Notes: generated by a model not told the origin, from the sequence alone. DNA of 64,000 nucleotides from Clostridiaceae bacterium (GCA_910575795.1 CAJTGE010000011.1:97114-161113), one strand, 5' to 3'. Positions 8,931 through 18,152 are shown, counted from the first letter of the stretch. Made by a program: numbers and translations.

Positions 8931-9640
8931 TAGAACACTGGTCCATCCGGACAGTATTATGGAGGCCCTGAATGGGAAGTGGAATGGCAGTGGCTGGACG
9001 GAAACGAAGACGGCATTGCAGAATGCTATGCGTTTGACAGAGAGGGATGGATGTATGCGGATACGGCCACACCAGACGGTTATACCGTAAACACAGATGG
9101 GGCATGGACTGTAAACAGCGCGGTGCAGACAATGGCAGTGCCTGCCGGATACGCCGGAACAATGGCGCAGACACCGCAGGCGAACACGGATGGAAAGCGG
9201 ATCCTGATCGTGTATTTCTCTCATACCGGTACGACACAGGAAAACGCAAAGGAGATCCAGGCGGCAGCCGGAGGCGATCTGTTTGAGATCACGGTAACCA
9301 ATCCGTACCCTTCAAGCTACCAGAGCGCCGTTGACCGGGCCCGCAGGGAATTGGATCAAAACGCCAGGCCGGAGCTGTCCTCCCGCGTAGAACATATGGA
9401 AAACTACGATGTGATCCTGCTGGGCTACCCGATACGGTGGCATACAGCGCCTATGGCAGTTGATACGTTCCTTGAATCCTATGATCTGAACGGAAAGACA
9501 GTGCTTCCCTTCTGCACCAGCGGAGGCAGCAGCATTGAAGAAAGCATACCGGACATCCGCAGCCTTGGACAGAGCCGCGGGGCATCGGTTGGAAACGGGC
9601 TGACGGAATTCTGCGGCCGGGAGCAGTTTAATAGCTCCGG
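8931..9640 (+). pseudogene. Truncated cell-wall-repeat/flavodoxin protein
   Basis: From the stop at 8930 the frame is open without a convincing start. It reads SGQYYGGPEWEVEWQWLDG, AECYAFDREGWMYAD and PDGYTVNTDGAWTVN, the typical last unit of a clostridial choline-binding-type repeat region. It then passes into a flavodoxin domain (RILIVYFSHTGTTQENAKEI, binding FMN phosphate; YDVILLGYPIRWHTAPMAV). The final helix of the flavodoxin fold is missing because the frame runs antisense into the end of greA. Both ends therefore look eroded. The first in-frame ATG is at 8979. It is probably a remnant of a secreted flavodoxin-like protein. Confidence 0.65.
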
Positions 9641-10131
9641 ATGCGGTCATTTTCATCTTCGCCCGTTTTTTCAATCGTTTTTATCACCACCGTATACCCG
9701 GCCTTATCGCTGATCCGGACCTGGACGCGATCCCCGGCGCGGTGTCCCTTAATCGCCTTTCCAAGAGGCGATTCGATACTGATCAGCCCTTTCAGAGAGT
9801 TTCCCCGGATGCTGGTGACAAGGCGGTAGGTTTCCTCCTCCTCCTCGTCCTCAAAGTAGAGAGTCACCGTGTCGTTGAGGCCGATCTCGTCCGGCGCGGA
9901 CTCGTCCGATACCACTCTGGCGTGCTTTAACATGTTTTCCAGATAACGGATCCGGCTCTCATTGCGGTTCTTGTCCTTTTTTGCGGCGTAGTATTCAAAA
10001 TTTTCGCTTAAGTCCCCCTGCGCCCGGGCCTCCTTGACGGCCTCGATGGCTTCCCTGCGCACTACCAGCTTACGGTGGTCGATCTCTTCCTGTATCTTCT
10101 TTATATCGCTCTGCGTCAACTGTTCTCTCAT
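9628..10131 (-). CDS. greA: Transcription elongation factor GreA
   Basis: GreA enters the RNA polymerase secondary channel and stimulates cleavage of backtracked transcripts. The 167-aa protein has the N-terminal coiled coil (residues 1-75) with the acidic tip in ARAQGDLSENFEYYAAKKDK, then the C-terminal FKBP-like domain (ISIESPLGKAIKGHRAGDRV). The length and order are standard. It follows glmM on the same strand after a 67-bp gap that contains a GC-rich hairpin (GCCGCGGC twice, 10163-10188). Its 3' end overlaps the eroded flavodoxin frame on the other strand. Confidence 0.93.
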   Translation of the reverse strand: MREQLTQSDIKKIQEEIDHRKLVVRREAIEAVKEARAQGDLSENFEYYAAKKDKNRNESRIRYLENMLKHARVVSDESAPDEIGLNDTVTLYFEDEEEEETYRLVTSIRGNSLKGLISIESPLGKAIKGHRAGDRVQVRISDKAGYTVVIKTIEKTGEDENDRIRSY

Positions 10132-10198
10132 CCTGTCACCCCATTAAATATCCAAACGCCATGCCGCGGCAGATACCTCCGCCGCGGCGCAAAAAGCA

Positions 10199-11551
10199 TT
10201 ACAGAATATGTCCCTTTGCCTTCATCACGTCAATCACCTGATCCACATATTTCTCGCACACGGCGTCGGTCTCGGCCTCTACCATCACGCGTATCACCGG
10301 CTCTGTGCCGCTCTGGCGAAGCAGGATGCGGCCTGTGTCGCCGAGGGCGTCCGCAACCTTCTGAACCTCGGCCTGAACGTCCTTATCCTCCTGGGCCTCA
10401 GCCTTGCTCTTTACCTTTACATTCTTAAGCACCTGCGGGTAAATCTCAATTTCAGAGGCCAGCTTTCCAAGCGTCTGCTTCTTCTCCAGGATCACTTCCA
10501 TCACCTTCAGAGAGGTGAGGATCCCGTCTCCTGTGGTGGCGTTTTTGCTGAAAATGATGTGCCCTGACTGCTCTCCGCCCAGGCAATGGCCGTTCTGGGC
10601 CATATTTTCATACACGTATTTGTCGCCGACCGCGGTCTTTTCATAGGCGATGCCCTCTCTCTCCAGCGCCTTGTAGAGGCCGAAATTGGACATAATGGTG
10701 GTGACGATCGTATTGTTCACCAGCGTTCCCTGCTCCTTCATGTATTTGCCGCAGATGTACATGATCTTGTCGCCGTCCACCAGCTCGCCCTTCTCGTCCA
10801 CGGCCAGGCAGCGATCCGCGTCTCCGTCATACGCAAAGCCCACGTCGAGCCGTTTTTCCTTTACAAACTGCATCAGCCTGCCGATATGGGTGGATCCGCA
10901 GTTCGTATTGATATTCAGGCCGTCGGGCTGGTTGCTGAGCACATAGGTCTCCGCGCCCAGGGCGTCAAATACATTTTTGGCAATGGAAAAGGAGCTGCCG
11001 TTCGCGCAGTCCAGGCCGACCCGCATATTTTTGAAGGAACGGGTGGCAATGGAAATCAGGTAGCCGATGTAGCGGTTCCGGCCCGCTGAGAAATCCACCG
11101 TGCATCCGATGTGATCCCGCTTTGCAAACGGAATCTCCCCGATTTCGCCGTCCAGATAGCTCTCAATCTTTTCGATCACCTCTTCCTCCAGCTTTTCGCC
11201 CCGCTCATTGATGACCTTGATGCCATTGTCATAATACGGGTTATGGCTGGCGGAAATCATGATTCCGCACTCAAAGCCCTCGGTGCGCACCACATACGAT
11301 ACGCTGGGCGTGGTCGTCACATGCAGGAGATATACGTCCGCGCCGGACGCGGTCAGCCCGGACACCAGAGAATACTCAAACATATAGCTGCTTCGTCTCG
11401 TATCCTTGCCGATCACGACGCGGCAGCGGTGATCCCCCGCCTTCTGCCCGTAATACCAGCCCAGGAAACGTCCTACCTTATACGCGTGCTCCACCGTTAA
11501 ATCCACGTTTGCTTCTCCGCGGAAGCCGTCCGTGCCAAAATATTTTCCCAT
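10199..11551 (-). CDS. glmM: Phosphoglucosamine mutase GlmM
   Basis: GlmM interconverts glucosamine-6-phosphate and glucosamine-1-phosphate for UDP-GlcNAc and peptidoglycan. The protein opens MGKYFGTDGFRGEAN. The phosphoserine loop is SASHNP (in CGIMISASHNPYYDNG), the metal loop is DGDADRC, the sugar-binding loop is GGEQSGH, and the phosphate loop near the end is RQSGTEPVIRVMVEA. I chose the ATG at 11551 because GAGGAGAGG lies about 9 bp upstream. A frame-equal ATG at 11560 overlaps that site. It sits in a minus-strand run of envelope genes. Confidence 0.95.
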   Translation of the reverse strand: MGKYFGTDGFRGEANVDLTVEHAYKVGRFLGWYYGQKAGDHRCRVVIGKDTRRSSYMFEYSLVSGLTASGADVYLLHVTTTPSVSYVVRTEGFECGIMISASHNPYYDNGIKVINERGEKLEEEVIEKIESYLDGEIGEIPFAKRDHIGCTVDFSAGRNRYIGYLISIATRSFKNMRVGLDCANGSSFSIAKNVFDALGAETYVLSNQPDGLNINTNCGSTHIGRLMQFVKEKRLDVGFAYDGDADRCLAVDEKGELVDGDKIMYICGKYMKEQGTLVNNTIVTTIMSNFGLYKALEREGIAYEKTAVGDKYVYENMAQNGHCLGGEQSGHIIFSKNATTGDGILTSLKVMEVILEKKQTLGKLASEIEIYPQVLKNVKVKSKAEAQEDKDVQAEVQKVADALGDTGRILLRQSGTEPVIRVMVEAETDAVCEKYVDQVIDVMKAKGHIL

Positions 11552-11673
11552 CCGTTCCATCCTCTCCTCGCTAAAATTTCCCTGAATTTAAATCATTCAA
11601 TCGTTCACATAAAGGCTAATGTACCGACGCGTTCCTGCTTCACCAAATCAACGCAACGCGCCGGCATGCCAGG

Positions 11674-12543
11674 TTATTTGTTCTCTCCCGCTATTTCCTC
11701 TAAATACCGCCTCAGGGCGTCCTGCCACGGCGGAAGCCGCTTAAAGCCCTTTTCCTCCAGCTTATCCTTGCTGATGCGGCTGTTCATCGGCCGCCTGGCC
11801 TGGCCCGGGTACATGGCCGTGTAAGCCTCTGTGCTGACCGGCGTCACGGAAACATGTTCCATGCCCGCCTGCTTAAAGATCTCCGCCGCAAATTCATACC
11901 AGCTGCACAGCCCCTCATTGGTGGCGTGATAACGCCCGTACTGCTCTGTCTGAATCATATCCACCAGAAGCCGCGCCAAGTCAAAGGTGTAGGTCGGGGA
12001 ACCGATCTGGTCGTCAACCACGCTCACCGCGCCCCGCTCCTTTCCAAGGCGCAGCATGGTTTTGATAAAATTCCTGCCGTTTACGCCAAATACCCAGGCG
12101 ATGCGGACAATGAAATATTTCTCAAGCAGCTCCTCGATCGCCAGCTCGCCCTCATATTTTGCCTGGCCGTAGACATTCAGCGGATCGCGCGCGTCGTCCG
12201 GCTCCCAGGGGCGCGTCCCCTGCCCGTCAAACACATAATCTGTACTGATGTACATCATCTTAATATCCAGCTCGCGGCAGACTTTCGCAATATTTCCCGT
12301 CCCCTCTGCATTCACCTTCATGCAGAGCTTTGGATGCCTCTCTGCTTCATCTACTGCAGTATATGCGGCGCAGTGGATAACGGCGCCTGGCCGGGCCTCT
12401 GCGATCACGCGCCTGCAGGCTTCCGGATCCGTTATGTCCATCTCATCCACATCCGCGCCGATCCCCTCGATCCCGCGCCTGGCCAGCTCGTTCATCACAT
12501 CGTGGCCAAGCTGTCCCTTTGCTCCTGTCACAAATACCTTCAT
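11674..12543 (-). CDS. rfbD: dTDP-4-dehydrorhamnose reductase
   Basis: This is the last step of dTDP-L-rhamnose synthesis, NADPH-dependent reduction of dTDP-4-dehydrorhamnose. The 289-aa short-chain dehydrogenase has the nucleotide loop GAKGQLGHDV at the N-terminus and STDYVFDG with the YGQAKYEGE catalytic Tyr-Lys pair. The substrate region RPMNSRISKDKL is also present. Its ATG overlaps the rfbB stop by 4 bp (ATGA), so translation is coupled. rfbC, the epimerase needed between rfbB and rfbD, is absent from the window. Confidence 0.94.
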   Translation of the reverse strand: MKVFVTGAKGQLGHDVMNELARRGIEGIGADVDEMDITDPEACRRVIAEARPGAVIHCAAYTAVDEAERHPKLCMKVNAEGTGNIAKVCRELDIKMMYISTDYVFDGQGTRPWEPDDARDPLNVYGQAKYEGELAIEELLEKYFIVRIAWVFGVNGRNFIKTMLRLGKERGAVSVVDDQIGSPTYTFDLARLLVDMIQTEQYGRYHATNEGLCSWYEFAAEIFKQAGMEHVSVTPVSTEAYTAMYPGQARRPMNSRISKDKLEEKGFKRLPPWQDALRRYLEEIAGENK

Positions 12544-13565
12544 TCTAATCGATCTCCATACATTTTTTCAAAATAACGGCTGTATTCCCCGCTTATAATG
12601 TGCTTCCACCAGCTCTCATTTGCCAGATACCACTCGATTGTCTGGCGGATGCCTGTGTCAAAGCTGTACATCGGCTTCCATCCAAGCTCGCTCTCAATTT
12701 TTGTCGGATCAATGGCATAGCGGCGGTCATGCCCCGGACGATCCTTGACAAAGCGGATCAGGCTTTCCGGCTTATCAAGAGCCGCCAGGATCGTCTTCAC
12801 CACCTCCAGGTTCGTCCTCTCGTTGTGGCCGCCCACATTATAAATCTCGCCCACGCGGCCTTTGTGGAGAATTAAGTCAATCGCCCCGCAGTGATCCGAT
12901 ACGTGAAGCCAGTCGCGCACATTCGCCCCGTCGCCGTAAACCGGAAGCTCGCCGTCCGCCAGGGCCCGGCTGATCATCAGCGGGATCAGCTTCTCCGGGA
13001 AATGGTACGGCCCGTAATTATTGGAGCACCTTGAAATGGTCACAGGAAGCCCGTAGGTCCTCTGGTACGCCAGCACAAACAGATCCGCCGCGGCCTTTGA
13101 CGACGAATACGGGCTTGATGTGTGAAGCGGCGTCTCCTCTGTAAAGAACAGATCCGGCCGATCCAGCGGCAGATCCCCGTACACCTCGTCCGTCGATACC
13201 TGATGGTATCTCTGAATCCCATACTCCCGGCAGGCGTCTAAAAGCGTTGTGGTTCCCATCACATTGGTGCGCACAAAGGCTTCCGGATCCGTAATGGAAC
13301 GATCCACATGGCTCTCCGCCGCAAAATTGACGATCATGTCCGGCCGCTCTTTCTCAAACAGCTCAAACACAAATTTCCGATCCGCGATGTCCCCCCTCAC
13401 AAACCGGTAATTCGGCCTGTCCTCCACAGGCTTTAATGTCTCTAAATTCCCCGCGTACGTTAAGAGATCCAGGTTCACGATCTCATAATCCGGATATTTA
13501 TTCACCATGTGATGCACAAAGTTGCCGCCAATAAATCCGGCTCCCCCTGTTACTATAATTTTCAT
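12540..13565 (-). CDS. rfbB: dTDP-glucose 4,6-dehydratase
   Basis: This NAD-dependent enzyme makes dTDP-4-keto-6-deoxyglucose. The 341-aa extended short-chain dehydrogenase starts MKIIVTGGAGFIGGNFVHHM. It has AAESHVDRSI, the Thr-Asp-Glu catalytic set in STDEVYGDL and the YSSSKAAAD Tyr-Lys pair. It also has the family segment YGPYHFPEKLIPL. It lies 73 bp downstream of rfbA and overlaps rfbD, consistent with an rfbA-rfbB-rfbD operon. Confidence 0.95.
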   Translation of the reverse strand: MKIIVTGGAGFIGGNFVHHMVNKYPDYEIVNLDLLTYAGNLETLKPVEDRPNYRFVRGDIADRKFVFELFEKERPDMIVNFAAESHVDRSITDPEAFVRTNVMGTTTLLDACREYGIQRYHQVSTDEVYGDLPLDRPDLFFTEETPLHTSSPYSSSKAAADLFVLAYQRTYGLPVTISRCSNNYGPYHFPEKLIPLMISRALADGELPVYGDGANVRDWLHVSDHCGAIDLILHKGRVGEIYNVGGHNERTNLEVVKTILAALDKPESLIRFVKDRPGHDRRYAIDPTKIESELGWKPMYSFDTGIRQTIEWYLANESWWKHIISGEYSRYFEKMYGDRLE

Positions 13566-13638
13566 CCTGCTTTCTCCTTTATCATTTCCGCGCCGGGCGG
13601 ACAGCCTCTCTTAGAGCCGGCGCCGTGCCGCCCTGCTT

Positions 13639-14532
13639 CTAATCCTGATGCAGCCTGTCCACGTATTTACCGTCCAGGACATCCTTTAAATATTTGCCGT
13701 ACTGGTTCTTTTTATACACCTCATACGCCGCCAGCACCTCTTCCCGGCTGATCCAGTCGTTCAGATAGGCGATCTCCTCCAGGCAGGCAATCTTGCGGTG
13801 CTGGTGCGTCTCCACGGTCTTCACAAAGCTCGTGGCCTCCACAAGGGATTCGTGTGTCCCGGTATCCAGCCATGTAAAGCCCTGCCCCAGAAGAATTACG
13901 TCCAGCTCCCCGTTTTCCAGATAAATCCGGTTCAAATCTGTAATCTCCAGCTCGCCTCTCGCCGACGGCTTTAAATTCTTTGCGTATTCCACCACACGGT
14001 TATCGTAAAAATACAGGCCCGTCACACAGTAATTCGATTTAGGATGCGCGGGCTTTTCTTCGATCGAAACCGCCTTGCCCTGATCGTCAAATTCCACGAT
14101 GCCAAAGCGCTCCGGATCGTCTACATAGTAGCCGAATACCGTGGCCCCGCTCTTCTTTGACGCGGCCCTTAAAAGGCGCTTTTTCAGTCCCTGGCCCTGG
14201 AAGATATTGTCGCCCAGAATCATGGCGACCGAATCGCTTCCGATAAAGTCTTCCCCGATAATAAATGCCTGCGCCAGCCCGTCGGGGCTCGGCTGCACGG
14301 CATAGCTTAAATGAATCCCAAACTGGCGGCCGTCCCCGAACAGCTCCTCAAACCGGGGCGTGTCATCCGGCGTGGAAATAATCAGAATATCCCGGATCCC
14401 CGCGCTCATCAGAACTGACAGGGGGTAGTAGATCATCGGCTTATCATAAATAGGCAGAAGCTGCTTGGACGTTACCTTTGTCAGCGGATACAGGCGCGTT
14501 CCCGAACCGCCCGCCAAAACAATTCCCTTCAT
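13639..14532 (-). CDS. rfbA: Glucose-1-phosphate thymidylyltransferase
   Basis: RfbA couples dTTP and glucose-1-phosphate to dTDP-glucose, the committed step for rhamnose. The 297-aa protein begins [20 protein letters not shown] with the nucleotidyltransferase loop. It continues with [32 protein letters not shown] with the metal-binding Asp, [20 protein letters not shown] and [11 protein letters not shown]. The length is normal for the RmlA family. A promoter lies upstream at 14586-14615. Confidence 0.95.
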   Translation of the reverse strand: MKGIVLAGGSGTRLYPLTKVTSKQLLPIYDKPMIYYPLSVLMSAGIRDILIISTPDDTPRFEELFGDGRQFGIHLSYAVQPSPDGLAQAFIIGEDFIGSDSVAMILGDNIFQGQGLKKRLLRAASKKSGATVFGYYVDDPERFGIVEFDDQGKAVSIEEKPAHPKSNYCVTGLYFYDNRVVEYAKNLKPSARGELEITDLNRIYLENGELDVILLGQGFTWLDTGTHESLVEATSFVKTVETHQHRKIACLEEIAYLNDWISREEVLAAYEVYKKNQYGKYLKDVLDGKYVDRLHQD

Positions 14533-14585
14533 GGTTTTCTCCTTGTAATTTTTGTTGTATCATTTGCTGGTGTTGCGCTACACGT

Positions 14586-14615
14586 ACTATAGCATATTGA
14601 AAAGAGGATTGTAAA
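14586..14615 (-). promoter_or_regulatory. Probable promoter of the rfb operon
   Basis: On the minus strand, TTTACA (14615-14610) and TATAGT (14591-14586) are 18 bp apart and about 55 bp upstream of the rfbA start. Confidence 0.5.
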
Positions 14616-14732
14616 CTGGTTCTGGGGGAAAATTATTAAATTTTTATTACAGGAGGGAGAGTTGGAGGAATGTTTTTTATTTTAGGGGGGGGTGGAGCGA
14701 AGGGGATGTGGGATGTGAGTTGCCGTGAAAGG

Positions 14733-14876
14733 GCAGCCAGTGTCAGATTTGATATCCATAAGGAACCCCGCTTCCGCCCGGAGAAAAAGCGCAGCGGTAC
14801 TAAGATCGAAAAGCCCCGCTAAGTGCCGGCGGTTTTCTATGGGTTCCTTAAGGATATCGAATCTGCCTCTGGCTGC
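14733..14876. repeat. Long covarying hairpin element, copy A
   Basis: This 144-bp imperfect palindrome has left and right arms of roughly 35 bp with few mismatches, from GCAGCCAG to CTGGCTGC. The core words CGGAGAAA, AAGCGCAGCGG, GCCGGCGGTTTTCTATGGG and GGTTCCTTA are shared with copies at 32062 and 35731. The outer arms differ from those copies while remaining self-complementary. It lies downstream of the sortase gene and upstream of the rfb promoter, so it may end the sortase transcript. Confidence 0.8.
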
Positions 14877-14893
14877 GTTATTGGCAATGAATT

Positions 14894-15754
14894 TCAGTAT
14901 TCCTCTACCGCATAAACAATGGTTCTTGCGTCCGGGAACTCGTAGCTGCAGGTTACAAACGAATATAGCCTTTGGGGGGCGTTCACGGGAAGCTCCCGAA
15001 AGGCGCAGTTTTTCGTCATTTCATCTATGTACTGTCGAAACCCTTCCTCTGAAGGGAACTCGGTTCTCCTTTTTTCCCCGTCCGCATTCCCGTACAGGGC
15101 TGCCACCGTGCGCAGGCGCAGCTCCCTCTGCGGCGTATAGAGGATAATCTCCCTGTGGCTGTTAAAAAAGTCCTCTTTTTTGAATTTTACCAGCTCTGCG
15201 AACATGCTTCCGTCTCTCATGTGATGTCCATAGAAAATAGAATGCTTCCCTGTCAGCGCACCGTCGCTGTCGCAGTCCAGGTAAATCGCGCCCGACGCGC
15301 TCGCGTTTTTGTCGAAGCCTGTTGTCAAATACGTGTCATTATTGTCGGTCTGTACGATCGGATAGTCAATCTCCGTTCCCGGAATCGTCAGCCAGGCGAT
15401 TGTCTCCGGGTTGATTTGGCGCAGGGCGGTGAAATCAATTGGCGGCTCGTATTTTTCTGATTCTCCTTCCTGCCTCATCCCCTGTGCTCTCTGCCGGCGT
15501 TCCCCGTCTCCTGCCGCCGTTTCCCGCTGCCGGTCTCCCCCTTTCACCCTGTTTTCCCACTGGCGCCCGGCCGGTCTCCGGTCAGGGGAATGGGCGGAGG
15601 AATAAAGGAACTGGGACAGAGCCAGAAACGCAAGCGACGCTAAAATGGCGGGTCCTGCTGCGCGGCTGCGTTTGTGACTGTCCCTGGCAGTTCCTCTTTT
15701 TTTATGTGATCGCGTATATGTGTCCTCCTTAATGAAATCTCTGTCATTATTCAT
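14894..15754 (-). CDS. srtB: Class B sortase
   Basis: Sortases are membrane transpeptidases that attach surface proteins to peptidoglycan or to each other. The 286-aa protein has a short cytoplasmic N-terminus, one hydrophobic anchor (PAILASLAFLALSQFLY, about 34-50) and a low-complexity linker. The sortase barrel follows: TIPGTEIDYPIVQTDNNDTY, the catalytic His in HSIFYGHHMRDGSMF, and the catalytic Cys269 in SFVTCSYEF with Arg277 (PDARTIVYA). No obvious sortase substrate lies next to it. Confidence 0.93.
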   Translation of the reverse strand: MNNDRDFIKEDTYTRSHKKRGTARDSHKRSRAAGPAILASLAFLALSQFLYSSAHSPDRRPAGRQWENRVKGGDRQRETAAGDGERRQRAQGMRQEGESEKYEPPIDFTALRQINPETIAWLTIPGTEIDYPIVQTDNNDTYLTTGFDKNASASGAIYLDCDSDGALTGKHSIFYGHHMRDGSMFAELVKFKKEDFFNSHREIILYTPQRELRLRTVAALYGNADGEKRRTEFPSEEGFRQYIDEMTKNCAFRELPVNAPQRLYSFVTCSYEFPDARTIVYAVEEY

Positions 15755-15823
15755 GCTGTCTGAGCTGTCACAAATTCAAGCCATTGCAGGCTCATATTCC
15801 GTACAGCTTCGCATCTTTGTTCT

Positions 15824-16312
15824 TTAGTAGCCGAATCTTCCCTCCAGCGACTCGTCCCGTTCGATCCAGTCCTTTACCTCAATCACCCTGTAATCGTTCT
15901 TATTGTCGCGGATATAGACGCGTTCAATCCCGGCGTTTATAATCATCCGCTTGCACATGGAGCAGCTGCATGAGGACTCCACATAGTCCCCGGTGCGGGC
16001 GTCAATCCCTGTGAGGTATAGCGAGGCACCTATCATCCGCTCCCTGGAGGCGCTGATGATGGCGTTTGCCTCTGCGTGGACGCTGCGGCACAGCTCGTAG
16101 CGCTCTCCTCTGGGCACTTTTAACTCTTCCCTGATGCAGCGGCCGATATCCGTACAATTCTTCCTGCCCCTGGGGGATCCGACATAGCCTGTGGAAATCA
16201 CTTCGTCATTATTTACAATCACACTTCCGTAATGCTTGCGCAGACAGGTGCTGCGCTGCGACACCATCTCCGCCAGATCGAGATAATAATTTACTTTATC
16301 GCGTCGTTCCAT
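15824..16312 (-). CDS. Deoxycytidylate (dCMP) deaminase family protein
   Basis: This zinc deaminase is expected to convert dCMP to dUMP for thymidylate synthesis. It has the zinc ligand and proton shuttle in HAEANAII and the second zinc site in SSCSCSMCKRMI. The ComEB/dCMP-type N-terminal part RSTCLRKHYGSVIVNNDEVI and the CTDIGRCIREE insert are present. I chose ATG 16312 (MERRDKVNYYLDLAE). The upstream in-frame ATG at 16330 would place the AGGAGG ribosome-binding site inside the coding region. The protein is 162 aa. Confidence 0.85.
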   Translation of the reverse strand: MERRDKVNYYLDLAEMVSQRSTCLRKHYGSVIVNNDEVISTGYVGSPRGRKNCTDIGRCIREELKVPRGERYELCRSVHAEANAIISASRERMIGASLYLTGIDARTGDYVESSCSCSMCKRMIINAGIERVYIRDNKNDYRVIEVKDWIERDESLEGRFGY

Positions 16313-16362
16313 ACCTTTTTTCCTCCTCATGCCGGTTTATCTTAAGTCCGGCAAATAATTCC

Positions 16363-16572
16363 TCAGAATGGCATCCTTTGCTGTAATATGCCGCAGGCAT
16401 GGTTACAGCCATTGTTTTTCCAAATCTTCTTGGCCTGCTCGAACAGATAAGCGGTCTGTCTTTTCCAATACGGCTGTTCGCATATTTTATAAAATTCTGT
16501 CTTATTCACATATAATTCAGAATTGACAGAAACTGCAAACTGCTCATTTCCAGGATTTCAGTAGATTCCCAT
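16363..16572 (-). pseudogene. Remnant of an AAA-ATPase-like protein with an in-frame stop
   Basis: From the ATG at 16572 the frame reads MGIY, a TGA stop, then NPGNEQFAVSVNSELYVNKT. This matches the recognisable N-terminus of the AAA-ATPase-like family common in Lachnospiraceae (MGIYLNPGNE..VNSEIYVDKT), with one codon mutated to stop. After that the frame continues EFYKICEQPYWKRQTAYLFE and ends with QQRMPF at 16363. I do not recognise this second part, which may come from another gene. It is too short and too damaged to be functional. Confidence 0.6.
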
Positions 16573-16720
16573 GTCTGTACGCTCCTCATTTTCCGGCAAA
16601 ATCAACTGCATTCATATGGACTCATCTGCTTCAAGTTTACTAAATAAATATATCTTTTGCAAGCCATATTCTAAATATTCACTACCCTTCCTCCGCATCC
16701 GCTGCAGCCCGGTACAAACT

Positions 16721-16881
16721 TAGGAACTGTCAAGAAATAACTTTTCATATTGCTTGTCTTTTTCTCCGATAGTGCTGCTCAAAAATCAGTTACATAGCCC
16801 ACTATGCGCCTGATTTTTGAGCAGCACTCTCGAAGAAAAATCCTGCGCACTATTGAAAAGTTATTTCTTAACAGTTCCTTA
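16721..16881. repeat. 160-bp long palindrome
   Basis: Starting with TAGGAACTGT and ending with ACAGTTCCTTA, almost the whole 160 bp folds back on itself. AAGAAATAACTTTTCA pairs with TGAAAAGTTATTTCTT, and AGTGCTGCTCAAAAATCAG pairs with CTGATTTTTGAGCAGCACT. It occupies part of the 709-bp gap between the deaminase and the 359-aa gene. The termini differ from the other palindrome families in the window, so it is probably a separate MITE-like element. Confidence 0.8.
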
Positions 16882-17039
16882 CTTTCTCACAAAAACATCC
16901 GATATATTCATTAAGCAGGGAAAATTTCCCTGGCTGCCGCGCGCCATATTAGCGTCATACTTTCGCTGCACGGGGCTGTACATATAAAATCAATTCATAA
17001 CACGAAAGAAAAACAGTCAATAAGGAAGGAGAAGATGAA

Positions 17040-18119
17040 ATGACAATTGGCGGATGCAATCTTTTTATGGGCGCATATGCGGAACGCATGGCTGGCAGAA
17101 CCCCCGGTTCCCGGCTTCCAATCAGTGAGGACAGGGAAAAGGAAATTACAAATCAGGTAACCGAAGCATGGAAACAGATAAAATCCTCCGGGAATAAACA
17201 GGATTCCGTATCCATTTCAGAGGAAGGAAAAGCTTTTTTATGCAGCGATGCGGTTAAGGATAATATGCAAAAATCCAGCGCATTGGTAGAAAAAATGTAT
17301 ATGGACAATGCGAAGCTCCAGGAAAAGCTGCAGCAGACTGACCCGGACGATCCGTTCTGGAGCAATACCGGGAACCAGTGGCTGGTATTCAGCGGGCGTC
17401 TCCACAGCAATGGCTTTTACGACGCCATGTCCGATGAAGAGGTGATCGCAGTTGAAACACTTCTCGATAAACTGACCTGCGGCATGGACGGGGTGAGCAG
17501 CAGTCTGTATCATACCGGACTCAACATTTACGCCGGCAATGAGCCGGGCAAAATCAATACCTCCGGATTTGATCTGTTTAATGAAACCAGCGGAGCGCTG
17601 ACCATGGATCTGGAATCATCCGCCGCTGCGCTGAAATATTTCGGCGAAACACACATTGCCGATGAAGCATTGCGGGATGAGTTTAACGGGCTGGTTGACA
17701 AGTATTATTCCCACAACGCGGAGATATTAAAAGGATATCAGTCCCCGGCTGAAAAGATGCAGAAGGCGATCAGCAATATACACAGCGGCAAATATCCAGA
17801 CTCTGCCGTTTTCAATAAGAGCAGCCAGAATGCAATTGAACAGTATTCCGAACGCTTAAATGCACACAGCCATTTAGGCGGCGTCTCCCATGCCACCGAA
17901 GAGGAAAACCAGTATAAAAAGGATATCTCCATCCTGTTTGAACAGTTAAAACAGGGAGCTTCCGGGTGGGATGATATGTGGAAAAAGCTGGAGAATGCGC
18001 TTGTGGACTATACTTCCGACAACAGTGACAGCGAGAGTATCCGGCAGGCTGTGTCAGAGCAGGCGGATGTGACATTTGATCGCATGAAAGGTTACTGGTC
18101 GCTTTTAATGAACCGGTAA
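17040..18119 (+). CDS. Hypothetical protein, 359 aa
   Basis: I do not recognise this protein. It begins MTIGGCNLFMGAYAERMAGR, has no convincing signal peptide or membrane segment, and is mostly helical and hydrophilic. Segments such as SVSISEEGKAFLCSD and DRFM-like ends resemble short motifs seen in uncharacterised Lachnospiraceae proteins. Residues about 128-150 (MSDEEVIAVETLLDKLTCGM) are echoed by a partial copy just downstream at 18221. AAGGAAGGAGAAGATGAA precedes the ATG, so expression is likely. It is flanked by decayed sequence on both sides. Confidence 0.75.
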   Translation: MTIGGCNLFMGAYAERMAGRTPGSRLPISEDREKEITNQVTEAWKQIKSSGNKQDSVSISEEGKAFLCSDAVKDNMQKSSALVEKMYMDNAKLQEKLQQTDPDDPFWSNTGNQWLVFSGRLHSNGFYDAMSDEEVIAVETLLDKLTCGMDGVSSSLYHTGLNIYAGNEPGKINTSGFDLFNETSGALTMDLESSAAALKYFGETHIADEALRDEFNGLVDKYYSHNAEILKGYQSPAEKMQKAISNIHSGKYPDSAVFNKSSQNAIEQYSERLNAHSHLGGVSHATEEENQYKKDISILFEQLKQGASGWDDMWKKLENALVDYTSDNSDSESIRQAVSEQADVTFDRMKGYWSLLMNR

Positions 18120-18125
18120 ACTGAT

Positions 18126-18152
18126 AGCTGTTCAGGCTGTCTGAACGGTTAC
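18126..18152. repeat. REP-like palindrome, degenerate copy
   Basis: GTTCAG-GCTGT-CTGAACGGTTAC lies immediately after the 359-aa gene. It is an imperfect version of the GTAACCGTTCAG/CTGAACGGTTAC family seen at 5996, 30886, 62941 and 63097. Confidence 0.65.
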
